Below, piece by piece: positions 8,191 through 14,734 of a DNA stretch of 26,535 bases. Made by a program: the position numbers and the translations under genes. Source of the stretch: Pseudomonadota bacterium (GTDB lineage: Bacteria > Myxococcota > Polyangia > Polyangiales > Polyangiaceae). Where the stretch lies: positions 1-26,535 of the forward strand of contig JAEZYO010000698.1 of NCBI GenBank assembly GCA_023419055.1. The letters run 5' to 3'. Within the stretch, counting starts at the first letter, position 1. Each line of letters opens with the position of its first letter. The notes under the pieces are model-generated. The model made no database searches. It was not told the origin of the DNA and saw only the letters and a program-made list of their open reading frames with translations.

Positions 8191-8888
8191 GGCTGTCGGC
8201 GAGTGCGGGAGAGTCGGTCTACTTGCTCTATTTCGCGCGCCAGGCGCGCTCGATCCAAAGGCAACCCGGCGTAGCGCTGGACCAGGCGGCCCGACGGGTC
8301 GAAGAGGTAAGCGCTCGTCGTGTGGCTCGCCGGCGTCGGCGCTGGCTCGCGCGCGTCGAACGCGCCCAGGCTGGTGACGAGCTTTTGGGTCTGCTCGGGA
8401 GCGGCCACGGCGAACGACCAGAACGCTCGATCGGCGCCGTGCTCTCGAGCGAAGCGCGCGAGAGCCTCCGGCGTGTCGTTCTCCGGGTCCACGGAGATCG
8501 AGAGAAACCTGATCTGCTCCCTGGTTGATTCCGGCAATGAACGCGAAAGCTCCGCCAGATCACGGGTCTGGCTCGGGCAAACCGTAGCGCAGCTCGTGAA
8601 CATGAAATTGACGAGCAACGCCTTGCCGAGGAGCTCGTCGCGACGTAGCTCGTGCCCGCGTTGATCGTGGAGCACGACGCCGTCGAACGCCGAAAGCGCC
8701 CGCCCTTCCTCTCGGGCCGGCTCGGAGGACGACCGCTCGGAGCGACCGCAGGCAAGGAGGGCGAGCAGGTTGAGGGCGAAGAGAGACGCGTACCGCACGA
8801 GCGTGTGTCCGATCGCGCGAGACAACCACGACACGCGGCGCGCTGGAACCGATTTCAAGCGCTGAATCGAGCGCGCCCGCGCATGCAA
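8187..8888 (-). CDS. SCO1/SenC/PrrC-like copper chaperone lipoprotein
   Basis: This is a thioredoxin-fold SCO protein. Numbered from the longest open frame, the copper-binding set is C100 and C104 (TSCATVCP, a CxxxC site) plus H189 (ASHTTSAYLFD), the family's three ligands. The hydrophobic run FALNLLALLAC is a lipoprotein signal with Cys47, so the protein should sit on the periplasmic face of a membrane. The longest frame begins with a TTG at 8888 and gives an unusually long N-region. The GTG codons at 8834 or 8798 give neater signal peptides, and 8798 (MRYASLFALN) is the most compact. No clear ribosome binding site settles the choice. SCO proteins normally load CuA of cytochrome c oxidase. 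Here the gene overlaps the copper-oxidase gene by 4 bases, so delivery to that enzyme is a plausible inference. Confidence 0.9.
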   Translation of the reverse strand: MHARARSIQRLKSVPARRVSWLSRAIGHTLVRYASLFALNLLALLACGRSERSSSEPAREEGRALSAFDGVVLHDQRGHELRRDELLGKALLVNFMFTSCATVCPSQTRDLAELSRSLPESTREQIRFLSISVDPENDTPEALARFAREHGADRAFWSFAVAAPEQTQKLVTSLGAFDAREPAPTPASHTTSAYLFDPSGRLVQRYAGLPLDRARLAREIEQVDRLSRTRRQP

Positions 8889-9009
8889 CGTCTGCCCGCG
8901 GGTGCGTGGCGCTTCGGCTTTCGCGTCCTCACCAGGTTGAACGAAGAAGGGCGGCGCTTCGTCCTCCGCGCGCAGCCTCCCGGCCCTTGCCGCTCACGGA
9001 CGCAAGGCC

Positions 9010-9015
9010 TATGGT
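9010..9015 (+). promoter_or_regulatory. Candidate -10 element upstream of the AKR gene
   Basis: TATGGT lies 10 bases before the ATG at 9026, within the roughly 140-base divergent gap between the SCO-like gene and the reductase. No clear ribosome binding site separates it from the start, which fits a very short leader. Confidence 0.35.
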
Positions 9016-9025
9016 ACCTAGTGCC

Positions 9026-9865
9026 ATGGAAAAGCTGGGCGGGTCCGGGTACCTGCGCCTGAACGACGGACACCAGCTCCCCGCCATCGGATTCGGGACC
9101 TGGCCGCTTCAGAACGGGCAGGTCGAGTCGGTCGTCAAAGCGGGGGTCGAAGCTGGGTACAGGCTCTTGGACACGGCTTCACGCTACGGAAACGAGGAGG
9201 GCGTGGGCCGAGGCGTCCGTGAGTCGGGGATCCCGGTGGACCAGCTCTACGTCACCACCAAGCTGCGTGGGTTGGACCACGGCTACGACGAGGCGCTCCG
9301 GGCGTTCGACGCGAGCTCGAAGCGGCTCGGCCTCGAGCGGATAGCGCTTTACCTCATCCACTGGCCCCTCCCGGCCAAGAACCGCTACGTCGAGACGTGG
9401 CGCGCTTTCGTCCGCCTCCGAGAGGAGGGGCGGGTGCGCTCCATCGGCGTGTCGAACTTCGAGCCGCATCACATCGATCGCTTGATCGGCGAAACCGGGG
9501 TGACCCCGGCGGTCAATCAGGTGGAGCTGCACCCGGAGTTCTCTCAGCCTGCGCTCCGCCAGTATCACCTGGATCGAGGCATCGTGACCCAGGCTTGGAG
9601 GCCGCTCGGGAAGGGGGCGAGCCTGAAGAGCCCTGCGGTGGCGTCCGTCGCTGCCAGGCACGCGAAGAGCGCCGCTCAAATCATCTTGCGGTGGCATTTC
9701 GAGCTCGGGGTGCTCGCCATTCCGAAGTCGGAGCGGCCCGAGCGGCTGCGTGAAAACATTTCCATTTTCGACTTCGAGCTCGACGCCGGCGACCGCGAGC
9801 GGCTCGGCGCGCTCGACGTCGGACGCCGGCTAGGGGGACATCCGGACACTCACTCGGAAGAGTGA
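9026..9865 (+). CDS. Aldo/keto reductase
   Basis: The 279-residue protein matches the NADPH-dependent aldo/keto reductase family, closest in style to the 2,5-diketo-D-gluconate/methylglyoxal reductase group. The catalytic tetrad is visible: D49 and Y54 (LLDTASRYGNE), K79 (VTTKL) and H112 (LYLIHWP). IGVSNFEPHHI and a C-terminal cofactor-binding stretch with IPKSERPERLRENISIFDFEL also fit. It would reduce aldehydes or ketones in the cytoplasm. The ATG at 9026 was chosen because the family's N-terminal strand (LNDGHQLPAIGFGTW) begins soon after it; the frame is open further upstream, but that part is Arg/Pro-rich and does not look like the family. The Dps gene follows after 41 bases on the same strand, so the two may be cotranscribed. 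The substrate cannot be read from sequence. Confidence 0.92.
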   Translation: MEKLGGSGYLRLNDGHQLPAIGFGTWPLQNGQVESVVKAGVEAGYRLLDTASRYGNEEGVGRGVRESGIPVDQLYVTTKLRGLDHGYDEALRAFDASSKRLGLERIALYLIHWPLPAKNRYVETWRAFVRLREEGRVRSIGVSNFEPHHIDRLIGETGVTPAVNQVELHPEFSQPALRQYHLDRGIVTQAWRPLGKGASLKSPAVASVAARHAKSAAQIILRWHFELGVLAIPKSERPERLRENISIFDFELDAGDRERLGALDVGRRLGGHPDTHSEE

Positions 9866-9892
9866 GAGCGGCTCGCCGGGGGCGGGCCAAAG

Positions 9893-9898
9893 AGGAGG
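9893..9898 (+). promoter_or_regulatory. Ribosome binding site of the Dps gene
   Basis: AGGAGG ends 8 bases before the ATG at 9907. It fixes that ATG as the start rather than in-frame codons upstream. Confidence 0.6.
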
Positions 9899-9906
9899 AC
9901 AATACG

Positions 9907-10470
9907 ATGACGAAGCACAGCGTGGACGCCAAGGTGACGGTCAAGAAGGAGCACCTGCGACGCATCCGAGAGGCGCCGCTCATGACGCCGAGCGATCTCG
10001 ACGGCGAGGCGACCAAGCAGGTCGCGGGCGCGATGAACGAGATCCTGGCCGACGTCTTCGCGCTCTACCTCAAGACGAAGAACTTCCACTGGCACCTGAG
10101 CGGTCCCCATTTCCGCGACTACCACCTGCTCCTCGACGAGCAGTCGGAGCAGCTCTTCGCCATGACCGATCCGATCGCCGAGCGCATCAGGAAGCTCGGC
10201 GCACAGACCTTGAAATCCATCGGGCAGATCTCGCGCCTGCAGCGCGTGCTCGACAACGACGCGGACTACGTGGAGCCGAACGACATGCTGGAGGAGCTCT
10301 GCGAGGACAACAAGTCGCTCGCGTCGAGCTTGCGCGCAGCGCACGCCATCTGCGACGACAAGAACGACAAGGCGACCGCGAGCTTGATCGAGGTCTGGCT
10401 GGACGAGACCGAGCGACGCACCTGGTACCTCTTCGAGACCAGCCGCCGGGCGGACTCCACGGGTCACTGA
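9907..10470 (+). CDS. dps: Dps family DNA-binding ferritin (starvation/peroxide protection)
   Basis: This 187-residue four-helix protein is a Dps miniferritin. The intersubunit ferroxidase ligands known from E. coli Dps (H51, H63, D67, D78, E82) all appear here with the same spacing, shifted by ten: H61 (KNFHWHLSG), H73 and D77 (DYHLLLDEQ), D88 and E92 (MTDPIAERI). The N-terminal tail is Lys/Arg-rich (TVKKEHLRRIREAP), which fits DNA binding. Dps oxidises Fe2+ with H2O2 and stores the iron, so it limits hydroxyl radical damage. The ATG at 9907 is preceded by AGGAGG at 8 bases. It lies 41 bases after the aldo/keto reductase gene and 54 bases before a cupin gene on the same strand. I see no OxyR-like or Fur-like site immediately upstream. 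Confidence 0.93.
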   Translation: MTKHSVDAKVTVKKEHLRRIREAPLMTPSDLDGEATKQVAGAMNEILADVFALYLKTKNFHWHLSGPHFRDYHLLLDEQSEQLFAMTDPIAERIRKLGAQTLKSIGQISRLQRVLDNDADYVEPNDMLEELCEDNKSLASSLRAAHAICDDKNDKATASLIEVWLDETERRTWYLFETSRRADSTGH

Positions 10471-10524
10471 GCTCGCGAGGAGCTCGCGTTTGCCTCCGCC
10501 GAGCTCCCGGGTCACACACGGGGC

Positions 10525-11004
10525 ATGAAGCCAGCTTTTCCGGTCGCCATCGTCGCGGCGGAGGCGCCGCCGCGCGAAAAGGGCTCGAACTACCCCGAAG
10601 CGTTCTTGCCGGTCGTCGCGGGCCGCCTCAAGCGGCCGCTCGGGGAGCGCTTCGGGCTCGAGAACTTCGGCGTCAACTTGACCCGGCTCGCGCCGGGAGC
10701 CGCTTCGGCGCTCCGCCACGCGCACTCACGTCAGGACGAGTTCGTCTACGTGCTCGAAGGCAGGCCCACGCTGCGCACCGACGCGGGCGAGACGGAGCTC
10801 GCTCCTGGCATGTGCGCCGGCTTTCGGGCGGGCAGCGGCGACGCTCACCAATTCGTCAATCGAAGCTCGGAGGACGTGGTGCTGCTCGAAATCGGAGATC
10901 GCACGCCCGGCGACTCGGCGACTTACCCCGACGACGACCTCAGCGCCGTCGCGGGTCCCGACGGCAAATGGCGCTTCGCTCGCAAGGACGGCACCCCTTA
11001 CTGA
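10525..11004 (+). CDS. Single-domain cupin protein
   Basis: The 159-residue protein carries one cupin_2 barrel. The metal ligands of motif 1 are H65, H67 and E72 (RHAHSRQDEFVYVLEG), and the motif 2 His is H108 (GDAHQFVN). The rest of the barrel (LAPGMCAGFRAGSGDAHQF and VLLEIGDR) is intact. The four ligands suggest a bound divalent metal. Similar small cupins are often annotated as transcriptional-regulator-like or auxin-binding-like proteins without a proven reaction. The final segment (YPDDDLSAVAGPDGKWRFARKDG) is common in this group. It is the last of three plus-strand genes and converges with the RegA-like gene, with only 7 bases between the stops. The function is unassigned. Confidence 0.85.
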   Translation: MKPAFPVAIVAAEAPPREKGSNYPEAFLPVVAGRLKRPLGERFGLENFGVNLTRLAPGAASALRHAHSRQDEFVYVLEGRPTLRTDAGETELAPGMCAGFRAGSGDAHQFVNRSSEDVVLLEIGDRTPGDSATYPDDDLSAVAGPDGKWRFARKDGTPY

Positions 11005-11011
11005 AGGGGAA

Positions 11012-11551
11012 TCAACGCGCGCGCGGGTTTCGGTTCAACTTGCGTTGCAGCGACCGGCGATGGATGCCGAGCAGCTTGGCGGCGAGCGTGACGTTGCCGT
11101 TCACCGAGTGAAGGACGCGCTGGATGTGCTCCCACTCGACCCGCTCGAGAGACGGGACCGTGAGCGGCGGCGGAGCCCGGCCGTCGCGCTGATCGAAGGC
11201 CGCGATCACGTCGCTCACGTCGGCGGGCTTGGTCAGGTAGTGCCGCGCTCCGGCTCGCATGGCCTCGATGGCGGTCGCGATACTGCCGAAGCCCGTAAGC
11301 ACCACTATCTTCGTCGCCGGATCCACGGCGAGTAGGGCTCGCACCAAGCTGAGCCCGTCGTCGCCGGGCATCTTGAGATCCACGACCGCGTGCTCGGGGC
11401 TCTCTTCGGCTGCGAGCGCCAGTGCTTCGGCGCCGTTCTCGGCGTGACGCACGTCCCAGCCTCGGCGCTCGAAGGCGCGGACCAGCGTGAGCCGGAAGCT
11501 CTCGTCGTCGTCGACGAGGAGCACCGAGCGCAGGATGCCGTCGTCGCTCAT
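11012..11551 (-). CDS. RegA/PrrA/ActR-type redox response regulator
   Basis: The 179-residue protein pairs a receiver domain with a short Fis-type helix-turn-helix, the layout and length of RegA/PrrA/ActR. Receiver residues are D14-D16 (LLVDDDE), phospho-acceptor D58 (VVDLKMPGDDG), T86 (VVLTGFGSIATAIEAM) and K108 (YLTKPAD). The Pro/Leu-rich linker PPPLTVPSLERVEWEHIQ is typical of the group, and the HTH lies at about 138-173 (NVTLAAKLLGIHRRSLQRKL). Its ATG overlaps the stop of the upstream kinase by 4 bases, so the two are one operon. RegA homologues control respiration, photosynthesis or carbon fixation in response to the quinone pool. The target genes here are unknown; none nearby shows an obvious site. 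Confidence 0.88.
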   Translation of the reverse strand: MSDDGILRSVLLVDDDESFRLTLVRAFERRGWDVRHAENGAEALALAAEESPEHAVVDLKMPGDDGLSLVRALLAVDPATKIVVLTGFGSIATAIEAMRAGARHYLTKPADVSDVIAAFDQRDGRAPPPLTVPSLERVEWEHIQRVLHSVNGNVTLAAKLLGIHRRSLQRKLNRNPRAR

Positions 11552-12894
11552 GCTCGGGGCTCCGCGGGCAGCGCTCGCGACGGCAGCGTGAGGATGGCGA
11601 GCGTCCCTCCGTCCGGCGGACAGCGATATTCGAGCGCACCGCCGACCTGTCCCGCGAACGAGCGCACGAGGTAGGCTCCGAGCCCCATTCCACGCCCCGG
11701 CGGCTTGGTGGTGAAGAAGGGTTCACCGACGCGCTTCAGGACCTCCTCGGGCATGCCGGAGCCGAAATCTCGCACTTCGAAGCAAATCGAACCTTCGCGC
11801 GCCAGCATCGCGACCGAGACGCGCCCTCGCGCGCCTCCGTCGGCGTAAGCCTCCACGCCGTTCTTGATCAGGTTGGCGAGCGCCAACACCAGGCTCCTCC
11901 GTGGTGACGTAAACGCGCGATCTGGCGTATCCATCGAGAAGTCGACGCGCTCGTTGTCCCGCGGCGCGAGCTCCGCGTCGAGTAAGGCTCGAAGCTCCGA
12001 GAAGGTGGTGTTCTCGGGGGCCTGTCCGATGTGCTCCCCCGCGTCCGCGGCGAGCCGGTCCAGGATCTCTCGGCACCGCGCCACCTCCCGGCGCACGTGG
12101 CGTGCCTCCGCGACGAGGCCCGGATCACCCCCGCTCGACTCGAGCGCTCCTGCGAGCTCGGTCGCGGACACCGCAATGCTCGAGAGCGGCGTCGCGAGCT
12201 CGTGCGCCGCTCCCGCTGCCAGAGTAGTGAGGCTCGCCAGGCGCTCCATGCTCGCGGCGAAGCGTGAAAGCTCGGCGAGCTCGCGCTCGCGCTTGCGCAG
12301 CGCGGCCACGGCGACGGAGACGAAGTACGCGACGAAGCAGGCCGACAGGACGTAAGCGGCCCACATGCCCTGCAGGTGCAGGGGCGAGGCCACGTGCAGC
12401 GCATGGGGTCCGAGCCACGCGGTAGGGATCAAGAACAGCGCCGCGAAGCTCAGCGAGGTGACCAGCACGAGCAGCGCCGCCCAGAGCGGGCCGAGGAGCA
12501 GCGCCGCGACCGCCACGTGCACCACGAAGAACGCGCTGAAGGGGTTCGCCGGACCGCCCGATCCGAACAGCAGCGCCGTGTGAATCGCCACGTCGAGCAG
12601 GAGCGCGGCGGCGAGCTTGCCCGTGCTCGCGCGCTCGGGGGTCAGCCAGCTCGCGAGCACCGAGTTCGAGATCGCGGTCACGGCGACGACGACCAGGAGC
12701 AGCGGCATCGCGAGCGGGATGTGGAGGAGCGCCTGCGCCACCACGAGCGCTCCGAGCTGCACGACGAGCAGGCCCCAGCGCAAGCGCCACATCGACGCGA
12801 GGCCGATCAAAGGCTCGGGGGCTACCGCGGGCAGAGTGAGGGGAGGGCTCAAGGCGCTTCGGTCGCACCTTAGCTCGACGGTGAGCGCTCGCAC
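11548..12894 (-). CDS. RegB/PrrB-type quinone- and redox-sensing histidine kinase
   Basis: The 448-residue membrane kinase has about six transmembrane segments between residues 38 and 200. It keeps the RegB quinone-site heptad GGxxNPF (G113-F119, GGPANPF). The phospho-His is H231 (GAAHELATPL), and C274 (VARCREILDRL) lies 43 residues later, where RegB carries its redox-active cysteine. The ATPase part follows, with N-box N341-N345 (NLIKNGVEAY), G1 box DFGSGMP (376-382) and GMGLGAYLVRSFA. The longest frame begins with GTG at 12894. Downstream codons such as a TTG at residue 15 are possible; the membrane domain starts only near residue 35, so the start is uncertain. The kinase senses oxidised versus reduced quinone and phosphorylates the RegA-like partner, whose gene overlaps it by 4 bases. 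Confidence 0.87.
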   Translation of the reverse strand: MRALTVELRCDRSALSPPLTLPAVAPEPLIGLASMWRLRWGLLVVQLGALVVAQALLHIPLAMPLLLVVVAVTAISNSVLASWLTPERASTGKLAAALLLDVAIHTALLFGSGGPANPFSAFFVVHVAVAALLLGPLWAALLVLVTSLSFAALFLIPTAWLGPHALHVASPLHLQGMWAAYVLSACFVAYFVSVAVAALRKRERELAELSRFAASMERLASLTTLAAGAAHELATPLSSIAVSATELAGALESSGGDPGLVAEARHVRREVARCREILDRLAADAGEHIGQAPENTTFSELRALLDAELAPRDNERVDFSMDTPDRAFTSPRRSLVLALANLIKNGVEAYADGGARGRVSVAMLAREGSICFEVRDFGSGMPEEVLKRVGEPFFTTKPPGRGMGLGAYLVRSFAGQVGGALEYRCPPDGGTLAILTLPSRALPAEPRA

Positions 12895-13022
12895 GCCGAG
12901 GAGACTAGGCGCGGCGGAGGGAGCCCTGGTGCGGCGACTTGTCGCGCTTTCGAGGCGTGCTCGGACGCGCCGAAGGTGACCGCCGACGAGAGGCCGACCG
13001 CCAGGCGAGTCAACCGAGCTCC

Positions 13023-13262
13023 TCAGGAGATCAGCCCGCCGACTCGTCCGTCCGGATCGCCCGCGTCGAGCGAGCCCCGGACGCGGCCGAGCTCGGCGAG
13101 CGCGCGGCCGAGCGTCCCGTACAGGGACTGAGACGCGCGGTGATCGAGGCGCAGGGTGACCGCACCGAAATGAAGCGAGAGCGTGTTGCAGCCCGCGCAG
13201 TGCTCGATACGAACGACCGAGCCTTCGGCGAGCGGTTCTGGGCAGCAGGTATTGCGGATCAT
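13023..13262 (-). CDS. Small cysteine-containing protein (79 aa), unknown
   Basis: This short ORF looks real. It has an ATG with AAGG 8 bases upstream, and its cysteines are spaced like a metal site: C6-C7 (NTCCPEP) and C22/C25 (IEHCAGCNT). The middle (LSLHFGAVTLRLDHRASQSL) alternates like a beta sheet and is followed by a helix (LYGTLGRALAELG). I do not recognise the family with certainty. It follows the Com-like zinc-ribbon gene on the same strand after 69 bases, and both could be driven by the Fur-box-like site near 13608. A metal- or iron-sulphur-related role is possible but unproven. Confidence 0.55.
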   Translation of the reverse strand: MIRNTCCPEPLAEGSVVRIEHCAGCNTLSLHFGAVTLRLDHRASQSLYGTLGRALAELGRVRGSLDAGDPDGRVGGLIS

Positions 13263-13270
13263 GAGCGGGG

Positions 13271-13290
13271 CCTTTCTCGACCTTTCTGGA
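13271..13290. repeat. Tandem near-repeat of 10 bases
   Basis: CCTTTCTCGA and CCTTTCTGGA stand in tandem and differ at one base. On the minus strand the copies read as GAAAGG units, and the nearer one supplies the AAGG ribosome binding site of the 79-residue gene starting at 13262. Confidence 0.4.
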
Positions 13291-13331
13291 CCTGGCGCCG
13301 CCCGGCGGGAGGACGCGCCTTCCGACGTGTC

Positions 13332-13562
13332 CTAGGTTTCCCTGTCATCGCGTACCTCCCGCCAGGCGATCACCACCACTCGGCGACAACGCGCACATTT
13401 CACCTCCACCCCCGCGCGCGTGAGGCGCGCCAAGAGTCTGCCGCAGTGGCAACGCTCCTCGACTACTTCGGGTGAACCAGCAAGCTCGAAGGGAGGAGTA
13501 TTGGGCTGGGACATGACTCTACGAGGCTTCGCGTGGGCGCTGTCGCTGAGCTCGAGGCTCAT
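13332..13562 (-). CDS. Small Com-like zinc-ribbon protein (76 aa)
   Basis: The core RCHCGRLLARLTRAGVEVKC followed by ARC resembles the Com-type zinc finger: C38 and C40 (CHC) plus C56 and C59 (CARC). Phage Mu Com is a translational activator with this kind of ribbon, but many bacterial chromosomes carry Com-like stand-alone proteins and nothing else here is phage-like. Two starts are possible: ATG at 13562 (76 residues) or ATG at 13514 (60 residues). Both keep the ribbon; AAAAGG lies only 3 bases before the first, which is close for a ribosome binding site. A Fur-box-like sequence lies about 45 bases upstream of the longer start. It is followed by another cysteine-rich small gene, so the two probably form one unit. 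Function is unknown. Confidence 0.55.
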   Translation of the reverse strand: MSLELSDSAHAKPRRVMSQPNTPPFELAGSPEVVEERCHCGRLLARLTRAGVEVKCARCRRVVVIAWREVRDDRET

Positions 13563-13607
13563 CGGCCTTTTGGCTTCGACTCGAGAGCATCGCTATCACG
13601 GCCAAAT

Positions 13608-13626
13608 GAAAATGAAAATCAAAATC
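13608..13626. promoter_or_regulatory. Fur-box-like operator candidate
   Basis: GAAAATGAAAATCAAAATC agrees with the classical Fur box GATAATGATAATCATTATC at 15 of 19 positions by my count. It lies in a short AT-rich island, striking in such GC-rich DNA, and is flanked by an ATGAAA/TTTCAT inverted repeat (13606-13611 and 13629-13634). It stands 46 bases upstream of the ATG at 13562. This is a candidate only; no other Fur site is in the window for comparison. Confidence 0.45.
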
Positions 13627-13651
13627 AGTTTCATCGGATGGACGCAGCCAA

Positions 13652-13681
13652 GCCGACGAATCTACCGGTAAATTCGTCGGC
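13652..13681 (-). terminator. Perfect hairpin downstream of the DUF4215 lipoprotein gene
   Basis: GCCGACGAAT (13652-13661) and ATTCGTCGGC (13672-13681) form a 10-bp stem around a 10-base loop. It lies about 20 bases beyond the stop of the minus-strand lipoprotein gene and upstream of the Fur-box-like site. On the minus strand it is not followed directly by a T run, so it may be a weak or Rho-assisted terminator, or an mRNA-end stabiliser. Confidence 0.5.
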
Positions 13682-13702
13682 AGTGCTTGCGAGAAGGGAC
13701 CC

Positions 13703-14731
13703 TTACGGGGCGGGCGCTTCGATCTCGAGCGCGTAGTCGAACGCGTCGGGCTCGTCCTCGCGCTCGGTCGTCACGCGCACGAAATAGGTGCCGGCGGAGA
13801 GGCCAGAAGCGAAGGACTCGGTGCCCTCGAGCACGGGGCACTCACCGGAGCTGCTCCGGATGGTCCCGAGAGGGGTGAGCCCGTCCGTGTCGACGAGCTG
13901 GAGCTTCAAATCGACGCCGCAGTCGTCGCCGCCCGTGCTTTCGAGCAGCGCTCGCACGCTGCCGCCTTCTTCGACGACGACCGCGTACGAATCGAAATCG
14001 CATTTCGATCCGAGCTGCCCCGTCACCGTGAGCGCGGCGCCATCCAGGAGCAGCACGTTCGCGTTCGCGGTGGGCTCGTCGTTGGGCTCGACCTCTTTGG
14101 CGTTGCCCTTCGAGAGCTCCTGGCGGCACACCTCGTCGCAGCCGTCACCGGAGTCGAGGTTGCCGTCGTCGCAGGTCTCGCTGTGCTCCTTGACGTCGTT
14201 GCCGCAGTCGGGCTGCACCGCCAACACCTGCAGCGGCTCGCCGCCGCTCGTCATACTGTCGACGCCCACGAAGTAGGTGCCGCTGCGCGGCGGGAAAAAC
14301 GAAAAGTGTTCGTCCTGACCCGCGACGCACTCGTTGAGGCCCCAGCCGCGCTGACAAACCGAGTCCTGGCAGCCGGAGTCGAGCACGTAGACAGCGGGGT
14401 CGGCCTCGGTTCCGGGCGTCACCTTCACGTGGAAGTGCCACTTCTTCCCGGCTTCCATCTCGACCTTGAAGAAGCCGTCGTTGCCCTGAGCGTTGCCGAC
14501 GCACGAGAGCTGGTAGCGATCGTTTTTGAGCTTGCTGGTGTCGATCTGACGAAACTCGTTCAACGAGTCGAAGCTCGGGATGTCCTTGCCGACGCAGTCC
14601 TCACCGAGCTTCTCTCCCTGGCTCCCCGCGTCCATCTCGGAGTCGCTCGGGATCAGGCTCTCGTCGAAGACGTTGCAGGCGAGGAACGCGAAGGCGAGGA
14701 GCGACAGCAGCGGGCGTGGATGCTTGAGCAT
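13703..14731 (-). CDS. DUF4215 / pre-peptidase-C-like lipoprotein
   Basis: The 342-residue protein has a lipoprotein signal ending in AFLAC (Cys19) and should be exported and anchored. Residues about 72-173 and 212-340 look like two PPC-type beta domains; the second opens with VEPNDEPTANANVL and ends in GLSAGTYFVRVTT, both typical. Between them (176-205) is a DUF4215 cysteine-rich repeat (ETCDDGNLDSGDGCDEVC), a module that is common in myxobacterial surface proteins. No peptidase domain is attached, so it is probably a surface or structural protein. The ATG lies 3 bases after the stop of the Ser/Thr kinase gene. It therefore probably belongs to the PEGA-kinase operon, and a perfect hairpin follows the stop. 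Confidence 0.8.
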   Translation of the reverse strand: MLKHPRPLLSLLAFAFLACNVFDESLIPSDSEMDAGSQGEKLGEDCVGKDIPSFDSLNEFRQIDTSKLKNDRYQLSCVGNAQGNDGFFKVEMEAGKKWHFHVKVTPGTEADPAVYVLDSGCQDSVCQRGWGLNECVAGQDEHFSFFPPRSGTYFVGVDSMTSGGEPLQVLAVQPDCGNDVKEHSETCDDGNLDSGDGCDEVCRQELSKGNAKEVEPNDEPTANANVLLLDGAALTVTGQLGSKCDFDSYAVVVEEGGSVRALLESTGGDDCGVDLKLQLVDTDGLTPLGTIRSSSGECPVLEGTESFASGLSAGTYFVRVTTEREDEPDAFDYALEIEAPAP

Positions 14732-14734
14732 GGA

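Noticed and set aside
3955..8274. Long plus-strand frames opposite the oxidase fusion (3955-5397, 5761-6819, 6922-8274)
   Set aside because: All are Arg/Glu/Ala/Val-rich shadows. The minus frame holds continuous domains and every catalytic residue.
8906..9025. 40-residue extension of the aldo/keto reductase
   Set aside because: Arg/Pro-rich and unlike the family N terminus. It also covers the likely promoter in the divergent gap.
13332..13562. Com-like protein as a sign of a prophage
   Set aside because: No integrase, capsid, tail, lysis or attachment-site sequence is in the window, and flanking genes are ordinary chromosomal ones.
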